DNA from: JABGQS01 sp963674545
GTDB lineage: Bacteria; Bacillota; Clostridia; Christensenellales; SZUA-584
DNA length: 64,000 nt
Reading direction: 5' to 3'
NCBI GenBank assembly: GCA_963674545.2
Contig: CAXXFB010000001.1
Location: forward strand, 3,038,001 to 3,102,000
The translations under genes were made by a program, and so were the position numbers. The notes beneath the pieces are model-generated. The model was not told the DNA's origin. It did no database searches and saw nothing but the letters and a program-made list of their open reading frames with translations. The stretch's first letter is position 1, and each line of letters opens with the position of its first letter. This document shows, piece after piece, positions 1-8,312 of this stretch.

Positions 1-22
1 AATTCTGATTTAAGGATGTTCA

Positions 23-964
23 ATGCATAAGAACACAATAATCGCATACATAATGCTCGTGATATCGTCTGTAATATTCGGATTCTCATTTCTGTTCACT
101 AAAGATACGCTTGCATACCTCGATATCTTCCAGCTGCTTGGTATACGCTTTTTGATAGCTGCTGTCATCATGACGCTGATCGTTATAACAGGAATAATCA
201 AGATAAACCTGACACGAAAAAAACTAAAGGGTATATTCCTGCTGACTTTGTTCCAGCCTGTGGTCTATTTCATCTGCGAAACATTTGGCGTAAAGCTGAC
301 GTCTTCTTCTGAGTCAGGTATGATGATAGCTCTTATTCCCATTTTTGTAGCTCTGTTTTCACGGTTTCTGCTAAAGGAGAAGCTTCGTCCCCTGCAGTGG
401 ATATCCATCTGCGTATCCGTTGTCGGCGTTGTTCTGATTATCGGGGCCAGAGGTTTCAATCTTGGCAGCGGCAGCTTTGCGGGTTTCATGCTTCTGCTCG
501 GCGCTGTAATAGCGGCAGGGTTCTACAGCCCTCTGTCACGAAAGCTGTCAGCTCACAGTTCACCGTTCGAGATAACTTTCGTAATGATGTGGGTGGGGGC
601 AGTGGCGTTCAACGCAATAGGGTTAAGCTCGGCTGCAGCAAAAGGCAGCCTCTCAACATACTTCACCGGCGCATTTGCTCCGGGGGCGCTTCCCGGCGTA
701 CTGTACCTTGGAATCCTTTCTTCCATAGTTGCTTTTTTCTGCATCAACTACGCTGTCTCTAAAATCAGAACCAGTAGAACAGCAAGCTTTGCAAACCTTA
801 CTACGGTTATAAGCATACTTGCAGGCATACTGCTCGGCGGCGAGAAAATATATACTCTGCAGATAATCGGCATAGTGCTGATACTGCTCAGCATATGGGG
901 CGTACTTAGAACTGGCTCAAAGACGGATGAGGATGCAGAACAAGCCGTGAACCTGCCGGGTTAA
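23..964 (+). CDS. EamA/DMT-family transporter
   Basis: A 313-residue polytopic membrane protein with about ten hydrophobic helices in two similar halves, the normal size and layout of the drug/metabolite transporter (EamA) family. The first half contains a typical G-x-x-F-x-x-x-K motif after helix 1 (GFSFLFTK) and the second half restarts near residue 150. Such proteins export small metabolites or amino acids; the substrate cannot be told from sequence. An AAGGATG ribosome site precedes the ATG. The acetyltransferase gene follows after 29 bases on the same strand, so the two may be co-transcribed. The window begins just upstream, so its promoter is not visible. Confidence 0.88.
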   Translation: MHKNTIIAYIMLVISSVIFGFSFLFTKDTLAYLDIFQLLGIRFLIAAVIMTLIVITGIIKINLTRKKLKGIFLLTLFQPVVYFICETFGVKLTSSSESGMMIALIPIFVALFSRFLLKEKLRPLQWISICVSVVGVVLIIGARGFNLGSGSFAGFMLLLGAVIAAGFYSPLSRKLSAHSSPFEITFVMMWVGAVAFNAIGLSSAAAKGSLSTYFTGAFAPGALPGVLYLGILSSIVAFFCINYAVSKIRTSRTASFANLTTVISILAGILLGGEKIYTLQIIGIVLILLSIWGVLRTGSKTDEDAEQAVNLPG

Positions 965-993
965 TAAAGTATAATATAACGAAAAGGACATCT

Positions 994-1884
994 ATGATAA
1001 AGATAACATCTGCAACGGAATTTAGCATACAACAGCTTGACGAAATACAGGAGCTTGAATCGGTTTGCCGCACCTTCGATAATACGATAAGCAGCATAAG
1101 TTTTGCTCAGGAGCTTAATTTTAATGAAGACATGGACAGCTTTTTCTTTGCATATGAAGACGATAAGCTCGTCGGTATGATTTCGGTGTTTGCACCGGTA
1201 AAAGGAAAGGCAGAGCTCTCTGCATTTGTTCTGCCGCAGAAAAGAGAGCAGGGCGTATTCAAATCACTTCTTAAAAAAGCAGCAGCAGTTCTTGAAAAAT
1301 ATGAGGTCCACGAAGTGTATTTTGTACATGACGAGGCAAATAAAGCAGGGGCAGCCGTACTTGAAAAGCTGGAGACAACTCTCAGCCATTCGGAATACCT
1401 CCTGGTATATGATAAAAATTTTAACAGCACAGTGCAGAGTCCGCAGGTCAGCATAAAAGAAACATATGCAAAGGATATAAAAGAATCGGTGAGGCTGGCT
1501 ATTGAAATATTCGGCGGCGAAGAAAAGCAATGGACAGCGCTGTATGCAAAAAGTTACACCAGCCCGAAAGCTCGCTGTTTTACAGCAGACTATGGCGGTG
1601 AGACATTCGGGATATGCAGCGTGAACAATACTGATAAAGGGCTGTTTTTATTCAGCCTCGGCATACTTCCTGCCTTCCGCAGCAAAGGTCTTGGCCGCTC
1701 AATGCTATTTGCGATGACAGGTATGCTTTCTTCTGAGTCTCTTGCAGATATACTGCTGGAGGTCGACAGTGAGAATATAGCTGCATACAACCTTTATACA
1801 ACTAGCGGCTTTAAGAAGAAAGTACGTTTTGACTATCATGAGCTTAGTCTTATTAGCCTGAAAGCAAAACTTGGAATGTTATAA
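994..1884 (+). CDS. GNAT-family N-acetyltransferase, two GNAT folds
   Basis: A 296-residue protein that looks like two GNAT acyltransferase folds in tandem. The C-terminal half has a good acetyl-CoA loop (RSKGLGRSML, about residue 230) followed by the usual N-x-x-A-x-x-L-Y-x-x-x-G-F motif near residues 263-277. The N-terminal half has only a degenerate loop (QKREQGVF), so it is probably a structural or inactive copy. The substrate is unknown. The ATG is preceded by AAAAGGA at good spacing. It lies 29 bases after the EamA transporter gene, and a link such as modification plus export is possible but only inferred. Confidence 0.8.
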   Translation: MIKITSATEFSIQQLDEIQELESVCRTFDNTISSISFAQELNFNEDMDSFFFAYEDDKLVGMISVFAPVKGKAELSAFVLPQKREQGVFKSLLKKAAAVLEKYEVHEVYFVHDEANKAGAAVLEKLETTLSHSEYLLVYDKNFNSTVQSPQVSIKETYAKDIKESVRLAIEIFGGEEKQWTALYAKSYTSPKARCFTADYGGETFGICSVNNTDKGLFLFSLGILPAFRSKGLGRSMLFAMTGMLSSESLADILLEVDSENIAAYNLYTTSGFKKKVRFDYHELSLISLKAKLGML

Positions 1885-1963
1885 TTGCTACTCGGCTTTG
1901 ACATCACACTTTTAATATAATAAAATCATAGTATAACTAAAACTGTAAAAACAGGAGGTGGGT

Positions 1964-2362
1964 ATGAAAGCAAAGATATTCTGCGTTATGATCATTACTG
2001 TCGTTGCGGCCCTGGCGCTGCTTGGTTGTTCACAGGAATTGCCTTCTTCCGTTGAACCCACGGATACGCCCGGCGGTGCCGCAGCTCAAGAAGATACGGC
2101 TACAGATGAAATAGTTGATGAAACAGGTATGCTCAGCCTCACGCTTGAAGAGCTTGCACAGTACAACGGTCAGGATGGAATGCCGGCATATGTAGCTATA
2201 GACGGTGTGATATACGACATGAGCGCAATCGTACCTTGGGCGGGTGGTAAGCACAACGGCCATATTGCAGGCGCCGATCTAACGGAAGACCTTAAAACGA
2301 GATCGCCGCACGGAGTACGGGTACTTGAATTATTGCCAAAAGTCGGCACAATAAAGGAGTAA
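1964..2362 (+). CDS. Lipoprotein with cytochrome b5-like heme-binding domain
   Basis: A small secreted lipoprotein: signal peptide with lipobox LALLGC, an acidic Ser/Thr/Pro linker, then about 75 residues with the cytochrome b5-like (heme/steroid-binding) pattern: S-L-T-L-E-E-L-A-x-Y-N-G-x-x-G, a V-A-I-D-G-V-I-Y-D-M strand, and two histidines in the KHNGHIAG segment that may ligate heme. ATG at 1964 is chosen because AGGAGGTG at 1953-1960 sits directly before it; an in-frame GTG at 1958 overlaps that ribosome site. Only three bases separate it from the next gene, a His-rich membrane protein, suggesting a lipoprotein/membrane heme pair. Heme versus steroid ligand is not proven by sequence. Confidence 0.8.
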   Translation: MKAKIFCVMIITVVAALALLGCSQELPSSVEPTDTPGGAAAQEDTATDEIVDETGMLSLTLEELAQYNGQDGMPAYVAIDGVIYDMSAIVPWAGGKHNGHIAGADLTEDLKTRSPHGVRVLELLPKVGTIKE

Positions 2363-2365
2363 CAT

Positions 2366-2752
2366 ATGTATAGATTATTTGGATGGATCAATGTAGCACT
2401 CGTTGTGCTTATGATAGCACCGTTTTTTGTTCGCTGGCTAAACAAAAAGTATATCAAAAACGATATGTTAAAAACGCAGCTTTTCAAATACAGAGTCCTT
2501 CATAAGGTTTTCGGGGTGCTGTTGCTGGCATCGATAATAACCCATGCTTTCCTTGCTTTGGGAACATGGCAGTGGCACACGGGCACAGTTCTTGGAATAA
2601 CGGCGGTTGTAACAGCTTTGGCGGCAGTGTCTTTTTATACTTTCAAGAAAAAATGGCTCTTTGTGCTCCACAGAGTGCTGGCAGTTCTGCTGATACTGCT
2701 TCTTCTTGTGCACCTTATCTTTCCGTCGGCGATATACTATATTTTCGGCTGA
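2366..2752 (+). CDS. Four-helix membrane protein, putative b-type heme partner
   Basis: A 128-residue integral membrane protein with four hydrophobic helices and histidines placed in or near them (RVLHKV, IITHAF, LHRV, LVHLIF), the layout expected of small membrane cytochrome b or ferric-reductase-like proteins. I cannot name a family with certainty. The gene begins three bases after the cytochrome b5-like lipoprotein, with a GGAG ribosome site inside the end of that gene, so the two should be translated from one mRNA. The likely reading is an electron path from the membrane to a heme domain outside the cell; the heme role is inferred. Confidence 0.7.
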   Translation: MYRLFGWINVALVVLMIAPFFVRWLNKKYIKNDMLKTQLFKYRVLHKVFGVLLLASIITHAFLALGTWQWHTGTVLGITAVVTALAAVSFYTFKKKWLFVLHRVLAVLLILLLLVHLIFPSAIYYIFG

Positions 2753-2780
2753 CGGCCGGCATAATTATACTAATCAACAC

Positions 2781-2822
2781 AGAAGCCGGGCAGGTATACT
2801 CATAACTGTCAGGCTTTTTTAA
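2781..2822 (+). terminator. Probable intrinsic terminator
   Basis: An imperfect stem with AAGCCGGGCAG in the 5' arm and CTGTCAGGCTT in the 3' arm, followed by a T-run, lies 30 bases downstream of the heme-module operon. Confidence 0.6.
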
Positions 2823-2942
2823 CAATGAGGTTAAAACAGGAAAACGGTCAATCATGTATAAATTGTTAAAAAAATGCAGATTATATGGACTTTATGTGCA
2901 ATATGGATTAAAATTAGTAATAGAAATTGACGGAGACATCAA

Positions 2943-3506
2943 ATGCTGAAGAATAATTCGCAAGAGCTGCCTCGACAGTATCGCAAGATGATAGAATATC
3001 TGTACAGCGAATACAAGCCGCTGATGTTCTGCGTGGCGATGAAAGTTGTAAAAAACGAAGACCATGCGATTGATATTGTGCATTCATCTTTTGAAAGCAT
3101 TATGAAGCATGCAAAAAAGCTTTCAGTTATGTCCGAAAAAGAAGTAAAGGGATTTATAATACTGACGGTAAAGAACAGAGCTTTGGATTTTATTAATCTT
3201 CATGAGAACAGCAAGACGCTTCCGCTTGAGAAGTACAGAGAATATATGCAGGATGACTTCTCATCAGTAGAAAAGGAAGCGATACTGAATATGGAGATAG
3301 ACGGGATAATGTTAAAACTCGAAGACCTGGATAGTAAATATGCAGTTCCGGTTTTCAACAAATATGTACTTGGGTATTCAATGGAAGAAGTGGCGCAGAC
3401 GCTGGGGATATCCGTACAGAATGCAAAGGTCAGGTGTTCAAGAGGCAGGTCAATGCTGCTTGGACTGATAAAGGCGGAGAACGAAAATGAACAAGAAAAC
3501 ATATGA
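2943..3506 (+). CDS. Sigma-70 family (ECF-like) RNA polymerase sigma factor
   Basis: A 187-residue sigma factor with region 2 (about residues 15-90, including K-N-E-D-H-A-I-D-I-V-H-S-S-F and a region 2.4 pattern with NRALDFINLH) and region 4 (about 125-178, with the helix-turn-helix Y-S-M-E-E-V-A-Q-T-L-G-I-S). It directs RNA polymerase to a set of promoters not identifiable here. The next gene starts 20 bases before this one ends and encodes a membrane protein with a DUF4367-like domain, the usual partner or anti-sigma arrangement in Clostridia. It is one of three sigma-factor genes in the window, each followed by an overlapping membrane-protein gene. Confidence 0.87.
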   Translation: MLKNNSQELPRQYRKMIEYLYSEYKPLMFCVAMKVVKNEDHAIDIVHSSFESIMKHAKKLSVMSEKEVKGFIILTVKNRALDFINLHENSKTLPLEKYREYMQDDFSSVEKEAILNMEIDGIMLKLEDLDSKYAVPVFNKYVLGYSMEEVAQTLGISVQNAKVRCSRGRSMLLGLIKAENENEQENI

Positions 3507-4194
3507 TGAGATTTTTGATGCGAAATTAAAAGCAGCCGGGCATTTAATGCTTGATAAGCTTGCGCAAGAGGCTCCTTCAGATGAAGAACTCTCTAAATTT
3601 GATGTTCCTTCAAAAAAGCTCGATGATAGGATAAAAGCTTCTTTAAGAAAAGCATCTGCTATGCGAGTTGCAAAAAAAGCCGCAAGAGCGTCCGTGTTTG
3701 TCGCAGCCGCAATTGTGATGATTATAGGCGTAGGCATGATAACTATAAAACATACGCAGGCGCTGCCTATCAAATTCAAAGACATAATGCTGGAAAAGAA
3801 TGATGATTATGTCGAGCTAAGCGCTTCGGAAGCAATAGACAATGATGAAGATTTTCTTGCCAAGGGTATGGACTTTATTGGGCCTAAATACATGCCGGAG
3901 GGGTTTGGTCTTATTGATGTGCATGTATCGTCCACAATTATAACAAATACATACTTAAGCCGGGACAACAATATAATCCGTATAATGAAAAACAAGACTG
4001 CGAGTTCTGTATCATTCGACAACGAACACAGTACGCATTATGAGACACAGATAATGGGCAATAAGGCCGTGATTTTTGAAACCGACGGTATGAACACGGT
4101 GTTCTATTTCTCAAACAACTATTATTACGAGATATCAGGACAGTATTTAGATACTCAGGAACTTGTAAAAATAGCTGAAAAACTACCCAATTAA
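3487..4194 (+). CDS. Membrane protein with DUF4367-like domain, probable anti-sigma partner
   Basis: A 235-residue protein with a basic cytoplasmic N-terminus (about 1-75), one transmembrane helix (about 76-95) and an extracytoplasmic domain whose pattern (P-K-Y-M-P-E-G-F near residue 135, and the aromatic strand Y-F-S-N-N-Y-Y-Y-E-I-S-G near 210) matches the DUF4367 family. Such proteins sit next to ECF sigma factors in Firmicutes and are thought to hold the sigma factor at the membrane. The 20-base overlap with the sigma gene implies translational coupling. No clear zinc anti-sigma motif is seen in the cytoplasmic part, so the mode of inhibition is unknown. Confidence 0.72.
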   Translation: MNKKTYDEIFDAKLKAAGHLMLDKLAQEAPSDEELSKFDVPSKKLDDRIKASLRKASAMRVAKKAARASVFVAAAIVMIIGVGMITIKHTQALPIKFKDIMLEKNDDYVELSASEAIDNDEDFLAKGMDFIGPKYMPEGFGLIDVHVSSTIITNTYLSRDNNIIRIMKNKTASSVSFDNEHSTHYETQIMGNKAVIFETDGMNTVFYFSNNYYYEISGQYLDTQELVKIAEKLPN

Positions 4195-4263
4195 AAAAAT
4201 AATTAAAAAATATTGAGAAAAGTTGTAACCTTTTCGTATCTGAACCGTTTATATAATGAGGAG

Positions 4264-4569
4264 CAGTTGTATAAGCGGTTTTTTGATTGCTCAGATTACT
4301 GCCGGTACACATCCTTAAACAAACAAGGTTATTGGCTTTGCAGGCTTACAACAAGTATGGTTTATAGACATAAAAGAAGGGACATCATGGAAAAACACAT
4401 ATAGTTATTGCCTGCCAATAGTCCGGGGGGCGAGTCAGAGATCTACATCCTCTCTTTATTTATACTATGACAAGTTTAAAATACTTGTCTCCCGGATTTA
4501 TTAATTAAAAAGGATACCTGTTATCATTCCGAGCAAAGGAAAAGAACTCTCGCTAAGAGGGCTCTTTTT
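4264..4569 (+). ncRNA. Candidate structured non-coding RNA
   Basis: The 407-base gap between two converging genes has no credible CDS but strong nested pairing on the plus strand. Stem P3 pairs 4422-4435 with 4483-4496 over 14 contiguous pairs (three G-U). Stem P2 pairs 4331-4335 plus 4341-4345 with 4410-4419. Stem P1 pairs 4304-4307 plus 4312-4316 with 4510-4518 and encloses both. An alternative hairpin (GACAAGT with ACTTGTC, 4469-4489) competes with P3. A TATAAT at 4252-4257 could start the RNA and the hairpin at 4540-4569 could end it, giving about 305 nt. It does not look like tmRNA, SRP RNA or RNase P RNA to me. The 5' end is a guess. Confidence 0.5.
4540..4569. terminator. Bidirectional intrinsic terminator
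   Basis: A 12-pair stem with one mismatch (AAAAGAACTCTC / GAGGGCTCTTTT, loop GCTAA) is followed by TTTTT on the plus strand. The G-U pair makes it stronger in the plus-strand RNA, but it also lies just past the end of ppk1 on the minus strand. Confidence 0.7.
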
Positions 4570-4601
4570 CATATATAGAGGTGAATACACGAATGTCTTG
4601 T

Positions 4602-6770
4602 TTATTCGGCTTCCGGATCAAGGTAATAATCGGCTGATATCTTTTTACCTAATACGATAAGAGCTCTTCCAAGTTTGTGCTTTATCGTTCCGGCAGCTCT
4701 TTTATGCATGTGCGGATGTCTTTTCTCATAGTCCTGCACACACAAACTGTACTGCACCATTTGGGCGTTGTTTACGCCATCATCATCCTGCAGCCTGCTG
4801 TATTTGCCGCATGGCTGCATAACTCTTCCCTTCGCAGTGTCCTTAAGCAGAATATCAAGCATTTGCTTTATTCTCTGCCTTATACTCTCGTCGAGTACGG
4901 GGCACATGACCTCCATCCTGCGGTCAAGATTCCGTGTCATAAGGTCAGCTGAGGAGATAAAAAGCTTTTCCTCTCCGCAGCCAGAAAACCAAAACACCCG
5001 CGAATGCTCAAGGAAGCGCCCGACAACGCTTACTACACGTATATTTTCACTAAGATCCTTTACTCCCGCCTTAAGGCAGCATATGCCACGTACGATAAGG
5101 TCTATCTTAACGCCCGCTTGCGAGGCCTGCGAGAGCATGTCTATCATCTCTTTGTCTGCAAGTGAATTTATCTTTATGATTATATGCCCGTGTCCGGTGC
5201 GTTTAAAGCATCTAATTTCTTCGTTTATGAGCATATATATCTTCTGCCTTATACCGCCTGGGGATACTTCGAAAACACGATAATCTTCACCGGTCACACC
5301 TGTTCCGAGTTCACGGAAAAACAATATTATGTCTTTTGCAATGTCTTCATTAGAGGTGAGTATTCCTATATCCGTATAAAGATTTGCGGTTTTTTCGTTG
5401 TAGTTGCCGGTTGCTACATGTGCGGTATATCTTATGCCCTTCGGAGTGTTTCGTGTAACGAGCAGCAGCTTTGAGTGTACTTTAAGATAATCCCTGCCGT
5501 AGATCACCCGGCAGCCTGCGTCTTCCAGCTTGGCGGCCCAGTTTATGTTGTTTGCTTCGTCAAACCTTGCTTTGAGTTCGACCAGCACGGTAACGTCCTT
5601 GCCGTTCTGCGCCGCTGCAACAAGGTATTTGACGACTTCAGATTCATTGGAAACACGGTAAAGCGTCTGTCTTATTGCTATGACGGACTCATCATATGCA
5701 GCTTCACGCAGCAGCGCCAGCACAGAGTCAAAATTTACATATGGATGTATCATTAGGTAATCCCGGCTCCTTACCTGACGTATGATACTTTCTCCACGCT
5801 GGAGCCCGGGCGTGTAAACGCTCTTCATGTCACCAAAGAAATGTTTCTGATATCCCTTTGCTTTTGCTGCGTCCACGACTTTCCATGCAAGGCTCATGTC
5901 AAGAGGTCCGCTCTGTGTGTATATTTGCTCTCCTGTTATACCAAGCTTCTCCGCAATGTCAACCGCAATTGGATTCTCCGGTTCAAGGTCGGTTTCCAGC
6001 CGAACGGGCATCAGCCTTTTGCGCCGCTCAAGAATGTGCTGCATAGCCTGCCTGTAATTCTCTTCGTTTTGCGCTGCTTCGTCGTCAAGCTCTAAGTCAG
6101 CGTTTCGGGTCACCCTGAATTTACCGATGCCAAGAAGCTTATGCTTGGGGAACATTTCCTCCGCAAATATCTCCGCAACGTCCTCAAGGAGATAAAACCT
6201 TACATCATCAGAGCCAAGAAAAATGATTTTGAGCGCAGCTTCAGGAAAAAGAATAAGCCCCAGCCTTTCAGTGTTTTTGCGCTTTACCCGCACTCCGAGG
6301 AAAACCATTTTGTTCGGAAGATAGGGGAAGGGGTGCTTGCCGTCAACAATGAATGTGGACATAAGCGGCCTAACATGCTTTTCAAATTCATCATGCAATG
6401 CCTTTATATCTCTGGAAGAGAGCTTATTTGGTTCAAGCTGTTTTATACCGATTTTTTTCAGTTCAGAGAAAAGTGAACGACGTGTGTTATTGTATACATC
6501 CATAAGCTCTCTCGTCTTTTTGTATATGGCAGAGAGCTGCTCGTCCGCCGTCATGTCTGTAATGGTGTCGGTGCCGACTAGACCTGTCAGAGACTGGTCA
6601 AACAGTCCTCCGACACGCACCATAAAGAATTCATCAAGATTTGAACAGAAAATAGAGAGGAATTTTAACCTCTCCAAAAGAGGATTGCTTTTATCTGTGG
6701 CTTCTTCAAGCACACGTTCGTTGAATGAAAGCCAGCTAAGTTCACGGTTAATGTAAAGCCCGTCCTGCAT
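4602..6770 (-). CDS. ppk1: Polyphosphate kinase 1
   Basis: A 722-residue protein, full length for PPK1, which reversibly polymerises the gamma-phosphate of ATP into polyphosphate. The N-terminus (INRELSWLSFNERVLEEA) is the family signature. The two PLD-like catalytic domains carry their histidines in KVHSKLLLV (the autophosphorylated histidine) and in RFLEHSRVFWF. It lies 20 bases downstream of ppx, so synthesis and hydrolysis of polyphosphate are encoded in one operon. The minus-strand ATG is preceded by a GAGGTG ribosome site. Transcription ends at the hairpin at 4540-4569. Confidence 0.96.
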   Translation of the reverse strand: MQDGLYINRELSWLSFNERVLEEATDKSNPLLERLKFLSIFCSNLDEFFMVRVGGLFDQSLTGLVGTDTITDMTADEQLSAIYKKTRELMDVYNNTRRSLFSELKKIGIKQLEPNKLSSRDIKALHDEFEKHVRPLMSTFIVDGKHPFPYLPNKMVFLGVRVKRKNTERLGLILFPEAALKIIFLGSDDVRFYLLEDVAEIFAEEMFPKHKLLGIGKFRVTRNADLELDDEAAQNEENYRQAMQHILERRKRLMPVRLETDLEPENPIAVDIAEKLGITGEQIYTQSGPLDMSLAWKVVDAAKAKGYQKHFFGDMKSVYTPGLQRGESIIRQVRSRDYLMIHPYVNFDSVLALLREAAYDESVIAIRQTLYRVSNESEVVKYLVAAAQNGKDVTVLVELKARFDEANNINWAAKLEDAGCRVIYGRDYLKVHSKLLLVTRNTPKGIRYTAHVATGNYNEKTANLYTDIGILTSNEDIAKDIILFFRELGTGVTGEDYRVFEVSPGGIRQKIYMLINEEIRCFKRTGHGHIIIKINSLADKEMIDMLSQASQAGVKIDLIVRGICCLKAGVKDLSENIRVVSVVGRFLEHSRVFWFSGCGEEKLFISSADLMTRNLDRRMEVMCPVLDESIRQRIKQMLDILLKDTAKGRVMQPCGKYSRLQDDDGVNNAQMVQYSLCVQDYEKRHPHMHKRAAGTIKHKLGRALIVLGKKISADYYLDPEAE

Positions 6771-6790
6771 AACACACCTCTATATAGATT

Positions 6791-7696
6791 CTACAGCTCC
6801 GCCACTTTCTCCAATAAATAGCCTTCCCTTACGCCAAAGCGTGAAAGACGCATTACCGGAACAGATGCCTTGATAAGTATTCGTTTTATTATGATCATCC
6901 CTGGTATAAGCGTGAAAATCCGTCCAGGGCAGTGTTGATCCGCCAGTCTTATTCCTTCTACTTCCATATTGATAAGTTTTGTATATAGCGGGAATATATC
7001 GTCTGCAAACATCCTGTATCCGTGTATGTCCTGAGCCGAGCCGCTCAAGGCTTTATCGATGGTGCACATCGCTCTAGCACTGCCGCCGACAGCATATGCG
7101 GCGTCTACTTCCGGTTTTTTAAGCCATTCGATGGTGTCTATGTGTTTGTCAACCTCGTGCTTTATTCTTTCTATTTCTTTTTTCTTGGGGAATATCTTTG
7201 ATACATACTGTTTCGATACGGACACGCTGCCTATGTCCATGCTCGTGCGTTCAAGCAGTTCGCCGTTTTTAATTAGTGAGACTTCGCAGCTTCCTCCGCC
7301 AAGGTCGATGGATATTGCATTCCTCAATTCAAATGCGTATCCGAGGCCCTTTACACCCAGCTCAGCTTCTTTACCGCCGGTGACTATAGCCACATCAAGC
7401 CCGGTACTCTCACGAATTGAGGCAAGCACGTCTCCTGTATTGGTTATATTCCTAAGCGACGCAGTCGCAAAGCACCAAAGATATGAAAGCTCGTGATGAG
7501 ATGCAAGTTCTTTTAACTGCTCCAGAGTGTCGATTATTGCCTTAACGCCGTCTATCTGCATACGGCCGTCCTTCTTGTAGTTAACCGCCGCTGCAAAGAC
7601 CTTTTTGTTGAGCAGATACTCTATCCTGCCGTCGATAATCCTGTACACTACCAGACGGATAGTGTTAGAGCCAATGTCGATAACTCCGTATTTCAT
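6791..7696 (-). CDS. ppx: Ppx/GppA-family phosphatase
   Basis: A 301-residue member of the exopolyphosphatase/guanosine pentaphosphate phosphatase family. It shows the actin-like phosphate-binding loops: V-I-D-I-G-S-N-T-I-R-L at the N-terminus and S-I-D-L-G-G-G-S-C-E-V near residue 134. It is the short form without the C-terminal HD domain of the 500-residue E. coli enzymes. It precedes ppk1 by 20 bases, supporting polyphosphate as substrate, although pppGpp hydrolysis cannot be excluded. Confidence 0.9.
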   Translation of the reverse strand: MKYGVIDIGSNTIRLVVYRIIDGRIEYLLNKKVFAAAVNYKKDGRMQIDGVKAIIDTLEQLKELASHHELSYLWCFATASLRNITNTGDVLASIRESTGLDVAIVTGGKEAELGVKGLGYAFELRNAISIDLGGGSCEVSLIKNGELLERTSMDIGSVSVSKQYVSKIFPKKKEIERIKHEVDKHIDTIEWLKKPEVDAAYAVGGSARAMCTIDKALSGSAQDIHGYRMFADDIFPLYTKLINMEVEGIRLADQHCPGRIFTLIPGMIIIKRILIKASVPVMRLSRFGVREGYLLEKVAEL

Positions 7697-7902
7697 ATTT
7701 TACCCCTTTATTTCGTCATTGTATAATATCAAAGCCTGTCATCGTTTGGTGGTTCTTTTCACAAAGTTAACAGCGATTTTACAGTAAAGTAACCAGGCTC
7801 GGTGCTATACTTAATATTTTACTCCAATAATACAGGATATTCAAACCTTGCCGATATTCGGCGAATGATGCGTTTGAATTCAGAAATTGTACAGGAAATC
7901 TT

Positions 7903-7930
7903 TTGAACGATAGCTCGTTTATGATATAAT
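7903..7930 (+). promoter_or_regulatory. SigA-type promoter
   Basis: TTGAAC, 16-base spacer, TATAAT, ending about 30 bases before the start of the small acidic protein gene at 7961. The rest of the 264-base divergent gap upstream is AT-rich and shows nothing else I can name. Confidence 0.72.
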
Positions 7931-7960
7931 TATCGTGAAAATAAAATAAAGGAGCAGATT

Positions 7961-8194
7961 ATGTTAGACTTCTTCAAAAAGGGCGGAATATTTCTGTTTG
8001 ACGAGAGTGACCCGCAGAGCGAGTCGAGCTATTACAATCTCGAAGATCTGATGGGCGAAGAGGAAGGCGCAGATATAACGGAAGCATACATTGATGAAGA
8101 CGGGGAAATCTGTGTGTACTACGATTCAGGTGTGTTGAGCGAAGATGAAGCCATTGCAAAATACAACGCCGGAGACTATATTAAACATTTCTGA
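7961..8194 (+). CDS. Small acidic protein of unknown function
   Basis: A 77-residue, very acidic, soluble protein with no signal peptide, cysteines or recognisable domain. It has its own promoter (7903-7930), a good AAAGGAG ribosome site and its own terminator, so it is almost certainly a real monocistronic gene. The acidic C-terminal half has a regular strand-like pattern (G-E-I-C-V-Y-Y-D-S-G) that hints at a small folded domain. I do not recognise the family. Confidence 0.7.
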   Translation: MLDFFKKGGIFLFDESDPQSESSYYNLEDLMGEEEGADITEAYIDEDGEICVYYDSGVLSEDEAIAKYNAGDYIKHF

Positions 8195-8218
8195 TACTTT
8201 GATTAATAAACCTTATAA

Positions 8219-8254
8219 AAGCCGCACTGCCTTATAAAGAATGTGCGGTTTTTT
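8219..8254 (+). terminator. Intrinsic terminator
   Basis: CCGCAC (8222-8227) pairs with GTGCGG (8243-8248), the stem extended by A-T pairs, followed by TTTTTT. It ends the small acidic protein gene. Confidence 0.8.
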
Positions 8255-8312
8255 ATTTACACCTTCTTTTCTTTGAATATTTTGCGAACTAAGTTTATCT
8301 GCGGGTTTTGAC

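Noticed and set aside
4213..4404. 63-codon ORF in the gap before ppk1
   Set aside because: It has no ribosome site, no conserved-looking protein pattern, and lies inside the region with strong RNA pairing.
4677..6756. Several long ORFs on the plus strand inside ppk1
   Set aside because: They are antisense shadows of a conserved gene and show no domain or ribosome site.
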